From: Psychrobacter lutiphocae DSM 21542
GTDB taxonomy: Bacteria > Pseudomonadota > Gammaproteobacteria > Pseudomonadales > Moraxellaceae
Assembly (NCBI RefSeq): GCF_000382145.1
Contig: NZ_KB907647.1
Location: forward strand, 1-45,297
Length of the DNA stretch: 45,297 nucleotides
Direction of reading: 5' to 3'
Position numbers and translations under genes: made by a program. The notes under the pieces are model-generated. The model did no database searches. It was given only the letters and a program-made list of their open reading frames with translations, and was not told the DNA's origin. Shown piece by piece: positions 16,387 to 24,660 of the stretch; the stretch's first letter is position 1, and each line of letters begins with the position of its first letter.

Positions 16387-18264
16387 ATGCATTACCCCGC
16401 CTGGAAATATTTCTTAATAGTCACCGTACTCATCATCGCTGGACTGTATGCCCTGCCTAATTTATATCCTGATGAACCTGCGGTACAAATAACAAGTGCC
16501 TCAGCAGGTACAGAGCTGACTGAAGAGGTGCTCAACCACTCCACACAACTGCTTGACGATGCTGGTATTGCCTATCATGACCCCACCTTTTCTGATAATA
16601 GCGCCTTGCTACGGGTTCAAAATGGTGTAGATCAGCGTAAAGCTCAAGAAGTACTGCGCCAACAGCTTGGGAATGATTATGTTGTCGCCTTAAACTTAGC
16701 ACAAACCACACCAGACTGGTTGCGAAGCATTGGTGCTAAACCATTAAAACTTGGACTTGATTTACGTGGAGGTGTCCGCTTTGTCCTCGAAGTGGATATG
16801 GATAAAGCGTTAGAACAGCGCTTAAAAACTGCTAGCAATGAAGTACGTAGTAGCTTACGCCATGAACGTATCCCATTAAAAAGTATTAACGTTGCCGATC
16901 AAGGTTTACAGCTTCACTTCAATGACACTGAACTGCGGGACAAAGCACAGCGTGTCATTCAAAGAGATCAAGGAGTCCAGTTCAATTTACAAGCATTAAT
17001 GGATGATCAAGGCCCTGTATTACGTCTAGATTACAATGAAGCCACGTTAAATGAGATTAATAAATATGCGGTTGGTCAAAACTTAACTACTTTACGCAAC
17101 CGTATCTCTGAGCTTGGGGTTTCTGAGGCGTTAGTACAATCTCAAGGTAGTAACCGTATTGTGGTTGAGCTGCCTGGCGTCCAAGATACTGCTGAAGCAA
17201 AACGTGTCCTTGGTCGTACTGCCAATCTAGAGTTTCGCTTGGTTGCAGATGAGAATGCTACTTATGATGGCGGTATTCCACCCGCTGGTACAGAAGCATT
17301 CCCTTATATGACTTTAGATGGCCCCCCATCACTGCTAATTCGTCAACCTATTTTAACGGGTGAGCGTGTACAAGGTGCAACCTCTGGTCTTGATGAAAAT
17401 GGCGCCCCTGAGGTCAATATCACCCTTGATACGGCTGGCGGTAAGCTAATGCAAAATGCCACCAAAAATGCGGTTGGCAAGCAAATGGCTGTATTATTTA
17501 TCGAAAATAAACAAAAAGTCAGCTACGATGAAGATCCTGATACTGGCGAGATGATAGAAACTCGCACACCGTATGCAGAAACCAAGATTATTAGCCAAGC
17601 CAATATTCAAGCTGTATTAGGTTCTAACTTTCGCATTACTGGCTTAAATAGTAATGCTGAAGCTGCTGAGCTTGCACTATTATTACGCTCAGGTGCCTTG
17701 GCTGCACCCATGTACTTTGTTGAGGAACGTACCATTGGCCCGTCATTGGGACAAAAAAACATCGATGATGGGCTGTTTTCAACCAAAGTGGGTTATTTAT
17801 TAGTCTTCTTATTTATGATTGTGTTCTACCGCTTGTTTGGGGTGATTGCCAATATTGCATTGGCCTTTAACTTGGTAATTATGGTAGCTGTATTGTCTAT
17901 CCTAGGTGCATCATTAACCCTACCAGGTATTGCTGGCATTGTATTGACTATCGGGATGGCGGTAGATGCCAACGTCCTTATTTTTGAGCGAATACGTGAA
18001 GAGCTGGCAGAAGGCTCACGACCAAAATCAGCCATTGTGGCTGGCTTTAGTCGCGCCTTCAGTAGTATTTTTGACGGCAACATTACTACCTTATTGGTTG
18101 CTATTATCTTGTTCTCCATCGGCTCAGGCCCGATTAAAGGATTTGCTATTACCCTAGCCATTGGTATTTTAAGCTCGCTATTTACAGCCATTATTGTGAC
18201 GCGTGCTTTGGTGCAACTGGTTTATGGCAATCGTAAATCTGTCGAAAAATTGAGCATAGGCTAG
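16387..18264 (+). CDS. secD: protein translocase subunit SecD
   Basis: 625 residues. An N-terminal membrane helix (about 8-25), then a large periplasmic region with the conserved LKLGLDLRGGVRFVLEVDM motif (near 120-138) and NRISELGVSEALVQSQG-type P1 segment, then five C-terminal helices starting near 465 with the family motifs GMAVDANVLIFERIREE and GFSRAFSSIFDGNITTLL. With SecF it uses the proton gradient to pull exported proteins through SecYEG on the periplasmic side. It precedes secF by 9 bp and is surely co-transcribed with it. Confidence 0.96.
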   Translation: MHYPAWKYFLIVTVLIIAGLYALPNLYPDEPAVQITSASAGTELTEEVLNHSTQLLDDAGIAYHDPTFSDNSALLRVQNGVDQRKAQEVLRQQLGNDYVVALNLAQTTPDWLRSIGAKPLKLGLDLRGGVRFVLEVDMDKALEQRLKTASNEVRSSLRHERIPLKSINVADQGLQLHFNDTELRDKAQRVIQRDQGVQFNLQALMDDQGPVLRLDYNEATLNEINKYAVGQNLTTLRNRISELGVSEALVQSQGSNRIVVELPGVQDTAEAKRVLGRTANLEFRLVADENATYDGGIPPAGTEAFPYMTLDGPPSLLIRQPILTGERVQGATSGLDENGAPEVNITLDTAGGKLMQNATKNAVGKQMAVLFIENKQKVSYDEDPDTGEMIETRTPYAETKIISQANIQAVLGSNFRITGLNSNAEAAELALLLRSGALAAPMYFVEERTIGPSLGQKNIDDGLFSTKVGYLLVFLFMIVFYRLFGVIANIALAFNLVIMVAVLSILGASLTLPGIAGIVLTIGMAVDANVLIFERIREELAEGSRPKSAIVAGFSRAFSSIFDGNITTLLVAIILFSIGSGPIKGFAITLAIGILSSLFTAIIVTRALVQLVYGNRKSVEKLSIG

Positions 18265-18273
18265 GAGAGAATA

Positions 18274-19545
18274 ATGTCTAATAACAACTCGAACGATACT
18301 CTAAACAACCGTCTTGATGACAATGGTCAAAATGATAACAGCGGCCACCAGCCAGATAGCTCAAAACCCGCTTACTATGAGGGTGGTCGTCCACGCAGAC
18401 GTGGCCCACGCCGTGATGGTCGTGGCAATCATGCTACTCCCAAAAAAAGTAAATCATCTGCACTGACTCAAGATCATCAAACAGATGACGAGCCAGCCAT
18501 AACTAATAGCTATGATGAGCAGGTCACCCAGCCGTCAGATCCAAGTGTATTTGAAGAGGATGATGCTGCCTTAGCAGAAGGCGGGATTAAGGCGGTTGGT
18601 GATAAGCGCATTATTCCGTTTATGAAAATTGAAAAACCAATGGCCATCATGTCTATCATTTTAGTATTGGTCAGTATCGGTGCTTTATTTATCAATGGTT
18701 TAAACCTAGGACTAGACTTTACTGGTGGTGTCTCTGCTGATGTGCGGTACGAACAGCCGGTAGAACAGGTTGAGGTGACCAATTCATTAGCATCTGCAGG
18801 CTTTAATGATGCTGTTGTGCAATATTTAGGCGGTACTACTGAACTATTAGTACGCTTACCACCCCAATCTGATAACGTCGATGGTCTCAATGACAGCCTC
18901 AAGCAAGCACTAGATTTACCTAATAATGAGGCCACTATTAGCAGCGTTAATATCATTGGTAGCCAAGTTGGTGGTGAGGTCTATATTAGCTCTATCATCG
19001 CTATTGCTACCGCCTTGGTCATGATGATGCTTTATGTTGGTGTGCGTTTCCAATTCAAACTTGCCTTAGGTGCACTATTGGCTTTAGTACATGATGCTAT
19101 TGTGACCTTAGGGGTTTTTGCGTTATTTCAATTCCCATTTGACCTAACCGTACTAGCTGCTATTTTAGCGCTGATTGGTTACTCACTAAACGACACCATA
19201 GTCGTTTATGACCGTATCCGTGAAAACTTCCGGCGTGTACGCGATGCTTCACCAGTACAGATTATCAACTTGTCATTGACCGAGACATTACGCCGTACCA
19301 TTATGACCATCTCAACCGTATTGGTAGTGGTACTTGCTATGTTGTTCCTAGGTGGTGCTGGTCTTTACTGGTTCTCACTGGCCTTCTTTATTGGTTTGAT
19401 TGCTGGTACTTATTCATCAACCTATATCTCAAGTTCAATACCTTTGGCAATGGGCTTATCGCGTGATGACTTTGTGGTGAAAGTCAAGCCAGAGTTCCAA
19501 GAAGAAGAAGTGACCTTTAATGACCCTAAGTCTTTTGACGATTAA
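18274..19545 (+). CDS. secF: protein translocase subunit SecF with a long hydrophilic N-terminal extension
   Basis: 423 residues; E. coli SecF has 323. The SecF core starts near residue 115: first helix near 121-141, LGLDFTGGVSADVRYE near 146, and the C-terminal helices with GYSLNDTIVVYDRIRENFR and the Arg-rich ETLRRTIMTISTVL. The first 110 residues are hydrophilic: Asn/Asp-rich, then a basic patch (GRPRRRGPRRDGRG, near 38-51), then an acidic stretch (near 68-103). They look disordered and would lie in the cytosol. GGAGA lies about 7 bases before the ATG, which supports that start, although an internal start such as Met117 cannot be excluded. A terminator follows. Confidence 0.94.
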   Translation: MSNNNSNDTLNNRLDDNGQNDNSGHQPDSSKPAYYEGGRPRRRGPRRDGRGNHATPKKSKSSALTQDHQTDDEPAITNSYDEQVTQPSDPSVFEEDDAALAEGGIKAVGDKRIIPFMKIEKPMAIMSIILVLVSIGALFINGLNLGLDFTGGVSADVRYEQPVEQVEVTNSLASAGFNDAVVQYLGGTTELLVRLPPQSDNVDGLNDSLKQALDLPNNEATISSVNIIGSQVGGEVYISSIIAIATALVMMMLYVGVRFQFKLALGALLALVHDAIVTLGVFALFQFPFDLTVLAAILALIGYSLNDTIVVYDRIRENFRRVRDASPVQIINLSLTETLRRTIMTISTVLVVVLAMLFLGGAGLYWFSLAFFIGLIAGTYSSTYISSSIPLAMGLSRDDFVVKVKPEFQEEEVTFNDPKSFDD

Positions 19546-19612
19546 CCTGTATTTATAACCAACTATATATAACAGGTAGATTTACGTCATCACCTTTCAA
19601 AAGACCTTGAAT

Positions 19613-19636
19613 AAAAGGCACCTTAGGGTGCTTTTT
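19613..19636 (+). terminator. intrinsic terminator of yajC-secD-secF
   Basis: GCACC and GGTGC pair around TTAG, extended by AAAAG against the following T-run. It lies about 70 bp after the secF stop codon. Confidence 0.75.
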
Positions 19637-19706
19637 ATTTATCTTGTGTTATAACAAGGGCTGTATAAGCTCTAAAACACAATGCTAAAACTTAAAACAC
19701 AAACTC

Positions 19707-19879
19707 TAGGGCGTGTCTTCATTTTGAAAGTGGTGATAAAAATAAGATAAATCGCAGTCAGACTAGGAAAATAACGTAGATAAAATCATAATACTCACCT
19801 GTTATTTGACGCTGAATGACAAAACTTAGCTATTTTTAGCTCATTTAAATATCTTTGTACGAATTGAATACTCGCCCTA
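19707..19879 (+). repeat. GGGCGTGTC repeat, copy 4 (subfamily A, 173 bp)
   Basis: 173 bp from TAGGGCGTGTC to CTCGCCCTA, in the same orientation as the 15632-15804 copy and about 92% identical to it. It ends only 21 bp before the MATE gene, so any promoter for that gene must be inside the repeat or read through it. Confidence 0.78.
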
Positions 19880-19900
19880 ATCTAAAAAAGATAAACTGCT

Positions 19901-21331
19901 ATGTGTAACGCTCAGCCTAATACCAGCAAACGCCCTGCCCCGTTAGACTTAAGTTATCAGCATATTATCACCATCGCCACCCCTGTGCTGATTGCCAATC
20001 TGGCCATGCCGCTCCAAAGCGCAATAGATATTGCAGTGGTTGGACACTTTCCGCAGCCCTTTTACTTGGCTGGTCTTGGCATTGCATCTCAGCTATGGCT
20101 ACTGATATTGGTCAGCTTTAACTTTTTGCAATACGCCTCATCTGGTCTGGCTGCTCAAGCGCTCGGAAGACAAAAAGCAGCTGGCAAACCCAATATGGAG
20201 CTTGCCGATATTCTATTTCGCTCATTAGGCTTGGCGATAATTTTGGCGGCTCTACTTTGGCTGTGCCAAGGCGTTATTATAGACCTTGGCTTACAGCTAC
20301 TTGGTGCCCAACAAAGCAGTCAACAAGCGGCCAGCACCTACATTCATATTCGCTATTATGGCATCGTGTTTGAGCTGATGAATTATGCCTTTATTGGTTG
20401 GTTCGCCGGACAAGGTAAGACCAAGCAAATGATGCTGGTGCAGCTATTAATCTCATCTATTAATATTGTGTTGACTCTAAGCTTTGTTTACCTGCTGGAT
20501 ATGGGGCTAAAAGGTGTGGCACTTGGTACCGTCATCGGCTATGCTATTGGTTGTAGTACTGCATTTGTATTAGCCAGACGCTTAATACACTTACAACGTA
20601 CCGCTTCAGATGACATAAAAGCTACAAAGCCGCCTAGCCTAGGTCAACGACTGGCTAAAATTTATGCCCCTGACAAAATTCTTAGCCTCTTTGCGCTGAA
20701 TAAAGATATCTTTATTCGCACTATATTATTAACTTTAAGCTTTGCTTGGATTACCCGCCTATCAGCACAGCAAGGTGATCTAATAATGGCCACTAATGCC
20801 GTACTATTACAAGTTTTAAGTATCTCTTCCTATGCGCTTGATGGCGTCGCTGTGGCAGCAGAGAGCCTGTCAGGTCAAGCAGCTGCTCGCAAAGGACACC
20901 CTTTATTTTTAAAAGCATTAAAACGCACTGGAGTGACGGCCTTTACCTTATCGATAGGCTTGACTTTGTTATGGTGGGTGCTGTTGCCTATTTTTTTATC
21001 TATCATGACCGATATTGCAAGCGTAACCCAATTAGCGCTTGAATATCGTTATATCGCCATCTTATTGCCTTTGGTTGGTGTTGGTGCTTATTGGCTTGAT
21101 GGCATTATGTTTGGCTTAACCGCTGGCCGTCAGATTCGGCAAGTTGCGATTATCGTTGCTGCTATTTTCTTTCCATTAACTTGGGCGGTGTATCGTGCCT
21201 TTGGTGATACTCATGCGATGCCAGTAATTTGGTTTGCCATCTACTGGCTGTTGTTATCCCGTTTTGCCATCGCTGCTATTGTTTTATGGCGTAATGAAAC
21301 CAAACTTATTACACAGATAAAACAGCAGTAA
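19901..21331 (+). CDS. MATE family efflux transporter (DinF-like)
   Basis: 476 residues with about 12 hydrophobic segments. The N-terminal IATPVLIANLAMPLQSAIDIAVVGHF and the SGLAAQALGRQ segment are typical of the MATE fold, and the order and length fit the DinF/eukaryotic-like branch. These proteins export drugs or organic cations using a sodium or proton gradient. The ribosome binding site is poor. It is closely bracketed by two related repeats (ending 21 bp before it and starting about 28 bp after it). The substrate is unknown. Confidence 0.88.
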   Translation: MCNAQPNTSKRPAPLDLSYQHIITIATPVLIANLAMPLQSAIDIAVVGHFPQPFYLAGLGIASQLWLLILVSFNFLQYASSGLAAQALGRQKAAGKPNMELADILFRSLGLAIILAALLWLCQGVIIDLGLQLLGAQQSSQQAASTYIHIRYYGIVFELMNYAFIGWFAGQGKTKQMMLVQLLISSINIVLTLSFVYLLDMGLKGVALGTVIGYAIGCSTAFVLARRLIHLQRTASDDIKATKPPSLGQRLAKIYAPDKILSLFALNKDIFIRTILLTLSFAWITRLSAQQGDLIMATNAVLLQVLSISSYALDGVAVAAESLSGQAAARKGHPLFLKALKRTGVTAFTLSIGLTLLWWVLLPIFLSIMTDIASVTQLALEYRYIAILLPLVGVGAYWLDGIMFGLTAGRQIRQVAIIVAAIFFPLTWAVYRAFGDTHAMPVIWFAIYWLLLSRFAIAAIVLWRNETKLITQIKQQ

Positions 21332-21358
21332 AGCAAGGACAACTTCAAACTTATAAGA

Positions 21359-21473
21359 TTTGGGCGTGTCTTTATATCAAAATATCAAAAACGGGCTATT
21401 TGGCGCTAGATAACAAAATTTAGCTATTTTGAATCGATTTAAATATCGTAATTTAAGTTAAACACACGCCTTA
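21359..21473 (+). repeat. GGGCGTGTC repeat, copy 5 (short form, about 115 bp)
   Basis: The left end is TTGGGCGTGTCTTTAT and the right end ACACACGCCTTA. The inner part AACAAAATTTAGCTATTTT, then TTTAAATATC, matches the right half of subfamily A, so the copy appears to have lost about 60 bp from its left half. It lies just after the MATE gene. Confidence 0.65.
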
Positions 21474-21635
21474 ATATATTGATATTCTTATAGTTTACTA
21501 ATTAACACAACTCTACAATAACTAACGAAAATCCTGCCAAGCCCTACTAACAATTCTGTGATAATAACCTCTCATTACCCACAATAATAATCACTATAAA
21601 TATTTATTATCTTACTTTTATCTTGTAGGGTTACT

Positions 21636-23132
21636 ATGTCTGATTCTAAAAATATGTCTGATTCTAAAAACAAATTTCCCTTTGAACCCATTCCAGCAAT
21701 TATCGCTGTTGCAGTCGGTCTCATTATTTGGCTTGTTATTCCAACACCAGAAGGTGTCAGCGACAACGCTTGGCAGTTGTTGGCACTATTTGTCGCCACC
21801 ATTATTGCCATTATTGGTAAGGTCTTGCCCATTGGCGCCCTAGCCATTATCGCCATCACTCTAGTTGCTGTTACAGGTGTCACTGCCGATAGTCCAAAAG
21901 CGGCCATCAATGATGCGCTTTCAAGTTTTTCCAGTCCATTAATTTGGCTCATTGGTATAGCGGTCATGATATCGCGCGGACTGATTAAAACTGGTCTTGG
22001 CTCACGTATCGCCTACTACTTTATTTCCGTCTTTGGTAAGCGCACCTTGGGTATTGGATACGCTTTAGCAATTGCCGAACTAATTATCGCTCCCATTACT
22101 CCATCCAATACAGCACGTGGCGGCGGTATTATTCACCCCATCATGCGCTCTATTGCGTTAAGCTTCAACTCAACGCCGCAACAAGGTACCCAAAACAACA
22201 TGGGCCGCTACCTTGCTATGGTCAACTACCATGCCAACCCCATTACTTCAGGGATGTTTATCACCGCCACTGCGCCCAACCCTTTGGTTGTTGACTTAGT
22301 CAACAAAGCCACTGGCAGTGAAATCCACCTGTCATGGACCACTTGGGCATTGGCAATGTTTGTACCTGGTATGCTATGTATCTTATTGATGCCATTAGTG
22401 ATTTACTGGGTATATCCACCCCAAATCAAAGAAACGCCAGATGCCAAAGCCTATGCACACGAAAACCTAGCCAAACTTGGCAAAATCAGTAATCACGAAA
22501 AAATCATGCTTGGCGTGTTTACTCTTATGCTGCTACTTTGGGCAAACGTTCCTGCTATGATTTTTGGTGAGCACCTAACGTTAGACGCCACCACTACCGC
22601 CTTAGTTGGGCTATCAATACTACTAATCACAGGCGTATTGAGCTGGCAAGACGTACTCAAAGAAAAATCAGCATGGGATACCATTGTCTGGTTCGCCGCA
22701 TTAGTTATGATGGCAAATTATCTTAACAAGCTTGGGCTTATCAGCTGGTTTTCGACCAATATCGAAACCGCCATCGGTATGACAGGCGTTAGCTGGGTTG
22801 GTGCTGTCGTCATCCTAACCTTGGTATATTTATACATGCACTACTTTTTTGCCAGCACCACAGCACACATCACTGCCATGTTTGCTGCCTTTTATGCTGT
22901 CGGCATCAGCCTTGGTGCGCCGCCAATGCTATTTGCTCTGATACTAGCCGCAGCCGGTAATATCATGATGACTCTTACCCACTATGCCACAGGGACTGCC
23001 CCAGTTATCTTTAACTCAGGTTATACGACTATGGCCGAATGGTGGAAAGTCGGCTTTATAATGAGCGTAGTCAACCTTATTGTATGGATAGGCGCAGGCC
23101 TTGTCTGGTGGAAGGTCTTAGGCTACTACTAA
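21636..23132 (+). CDS. DASS-family (SLC13) dicarboxylate/anion transporter
   Basis: 498 residues, very hydrophobic, with the layout of the DASS/CitT branch: IGIAVMISRGLIKTGLGSRIAYY, the first SNT motif in APITPSNTARGGGIIHP, the TATAPNPLV segment and a second repeat with AWDTIVWFAALVMMANYLNKLG and FASTTAHITAMF. Relatives carry di- or tricarboxylates such as malate, 2-oxoglutarate, tartrate or citrate, often by exchange. The exact substrate is unknown. The N-terminus carries a perfect peptide duplication, MSDSKN twice, that also duplicates the start codon. AGGG lies 5-6 bases before the first ATG. A clear terminator follows. Confidence 0.9.
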   Translation: MSDSKNMSDSKNKFPFEPIPAIIAVAVGLIIWLVIPTPEGVSDNAWQLLALFVATIIAIIGKVLPIGALAIIAITLVAVTGVTADSPKAAINDALSSFSSPLIWLIGIAVMISRGLIKTGLGSRIAYYFISVFGKRTLGIGYALAIAELIIAPITPSNTARGGGIIHPIMRSIALSFNSTPQQGTQNNMGRYLAMVNYHANPITSGMFITATAPNPLVVDLVNKATGSEIHLSWTTWALAMFVPGMLCILLMPLVIYWVYPPQIKETPDAKAYAHENLAKLGKISNHEKIMLGVFTLMLLLWANVPAMIFGEHLTLDATTTALVGLSILLITGVLSWQDVLKEKSAWDTIVWFAALVMMANYLNKLGLISWFSTNIETAIGMTGVSWVGAVVILTLVYLYMHYFFASTTAHITAMFAAFYAVGISLGAPPMLFALILAAAGNIMMTLTHYATGTAPVIFNSGYTTMAEWWKVGFIMSVVNLIVWIGAGLVWWKVLGYY

Positions 23133-23170
23133 TCACCAGCAGCAATCCACACGTTTTCTTAACAGACAAT

Positions 23171-23201
23171 AGCAGTTAGCCAAAAGGTTAACTGCTTTTT
23201 T
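23171..23201 (+). terminator. intrinsic terminator of the DASS transporter gene
   Basis: AGCAGTTAGCC pairs with GGTTAACTGCT (one G-T pair) around AAAA and is followed by a T-run. It lies 38 bp past the stop codon. Confidence 0.85.
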
Positions 23202-23313
23202 ATGCAATCTTATCTTCTCGCTTATATCTTGCTTTTTACTCATATTACCCATATCTAGGTCGCCCACTGCCTTATACTCTGAATTGATAGCAGCCTGCTA
23301 ATTGTACTGTTAT

Positions 23314-23427
23314 CTAGTTGTACCTTTATTGACTAGTTGTACCTTTATTGACTAGCTATAACATTATTGGCTAGCTATAACATTATTGACTAGCTATAAC
23401 ATTATTGACTAGCTATACTATTATTGT
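23314..23427. repeat. 19-bp tandem repeat, six copies
   Basis: Six head-to-tail 19-bp units with no spacers. The first two are CTAGTTGTACCTTTATTGA and the next three are CTAGCTATAACATTATTGA or one base different; the last is diverged. The two sequence types sit in separate blocks, as expected from slippage or unequal exchange. It is not a CRISPR array. The rest of the 23202-23693 spacer shows no gene. Confidence 0.9.
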
Positions 23428-23693
23428 GGCTGGTTAAAAGGCTTAATTAAAGTGAGTAATACTTTCAGTCTAAGCTCATCTTAGATTAATTCAACTGAAG
23501 TCAAGATAAATATAAGTACGCATAATAATGTGAAGCTGACACAGCATTATTTTGTTCAACAGCCAATTTGTTTGGCACAAATGATAATAGGCATTTGCTA
23601 TTTGTTTTAGTAAGCAAAGTCTGCACAGGATTGACTATGTGCGATGTAAATGCGAATATTTAATCTTTTAAATAAAAAAGGACGCTTTAAACC

Positions 23694-24410
23694 ATGTCTT
23701 ATGTAATTGAGCCTGCAAAGCTAGCCGTCCTGGATGTCAAAGGCACTGACGCTAAGTTCCCTGTACGCCGTGTTTATTGTGTTGGTCGTAATTATGCTGC
23801 ACATGCCATTGAAATGGGATCAGATCCAAAACGTGAGCCACCTTTTTTCTTTTGCAAACAAGCAGATGCTGATTGTGTAGTTGCAGTACCTGCCAATGCA
23901 TGTATCGACATCCCCTATCCATCATTAACCAAAAATTACCATTATGAGGCTGAACTTGTAGTCGCTATCGGCAAAGATGCCAAAAACATCTCAGTAGCAG
24001 ACGCCAAAGATATCATTTATGGTTATGCGGTCGGCTTAGACATGACCCGCCGAGATCTGCAAGCCACCATGCGTGAGCGTGGACGCCCTTGGGAAATTGG
24101 TAAAGCCTTTGATTATTCAGCACCTATTGGTGAGATTACCCCGATTGAAGATTCTGGCGAGATTAACTCTGGCAATATTCAATTGTCGGTCAATGGTAAA
24201 ACCAAACAACACAGTGACATCCGCCACCTAATCTGGAATGTATCTGAAGTTATCTCTCGTCTCTCTGAGCTATTTGAGTTAAAAGCTGGCGATCTGATTA
24301 TGACTGGTACTCCAGAGGGTGTCGGTGCAGTTATCACTGGTGACACCTTAGTGGCAAGTGTTCAAGGGCTTGCTAGTATTACTATTAAGTTGACCTCCTC
24401 CTCTTCTTAG
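23694..24410 (+). CDS. fumarylacetoacetate hydrolase family protein
   Basis: 238 residues of one FAH domain: FPVRRVYCVGRNYAAHAIEMG, PPFFFCKQADADCV, YHYEAELVVAIGKDAKN (metal-binding Glu pair), GYAVGLDMTRRDLQ (metal-binding Asp) and LIMTGTPEGVGAV. Members hydrolyse acylpyruvates such as fumarylpyruvate, or decarboxylate or isomerise related diketo acids in aromatic catabolism. The short form resembles fumarylpyruvate or acylpyruvate hydrolases. No other gene of such a pathway is adjacent. The last residues are a run of Ser (SSSSS), and the stop codon abuts a tnpB remnant on the other strand, so the 3' end may have been changed by insertion. Confidence 0.88.
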   Translation: MSYVIEPAKLAVLDVKGTDAKFPVRRVYCVGRNYAAHAIEMGSDPKREPPFFFCKQADADCVVAVPANACIDIPYPSLTKNYHYEAELVVAIGKDAKNISVADAKDIIYGYAVGLDMTRRDLQATMRERGRPWEIGKAFDYSAPIGEITPIEDSGEINSGNIQLSVNGKTKQHSDIRHLIWNVSEVISRLSELFELKAGDLIMTGTPEGVGAVITGDTLVASVQGLASITIKLTSSSS

Positions 24411-24540
24411 GGTGAGAAGATTCCCACAACTAGACGGTCAATCCCGACCGCAAGGATGTTGTTAGCGGCATTGATCTCTCTATCATGCCCTGAGCCATAC
24501 TCAGCACACCTCCATCCACTTATTCCAAGAGATGTGTGCA
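24407..24540 (-). pseudogene. remnant of an IS200/IS605-type tnpB (C-terminal 40 or so codons)
   Basis: Read on the minus strand this encodes HTSLGISGWRCAEYGSGHD, then REINAANNILAVGIDRL, and a stop at 24407-24409. It is the C-terminal zinc-ribbon and third catalytic segment of TnpB (HDRDxNAAxNIL in the family). Only one Cys of the second CxxC remains (CAEY), and there is no RuvC domain or start upstream. It is a dead fragment. Its stop overlaps the stop of the convergent FAH gene. No IS605 ends or tnpA could be found. Confidence 0.75.
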
Positions 24541-24563
24541 AAAAGTTTGAGACTGAGCTTAAT

Positions 24564-24593
24564 AAAAAGGAGCTGAAGATATCCTTCAGCCCC
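24564..24593 (-). terminator. intrinsic terminator of the TonB receptor gene
   Basis: On the minus strand GGGGCTGAAG pairs with CTTCAGCTCC (10 bp with one G-T pair) around a 5-base loop and is followed by TTTTT. It lies about 70 bp past the receptor stop codon. Confidence 0.85.
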
Positions 24594-24660
24594 TACCTTA
24601 CTTTCTTTTTTCTACTTTTTTATGATTGTTGATTACAGTTCAGCAATGACCAATCATTTT

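Noticed and set aside
23314..23427. CRISPR array
   Set aside because: The 19-bp units are directly joined with no spacers, and there are no cas genes nearby.
24407..24540. A working tnpB-guide RNA system
   Set aside because: Only the last 40 or so codons remain, a zinc-ribbon Cys is lost and the RuvC core is missing.
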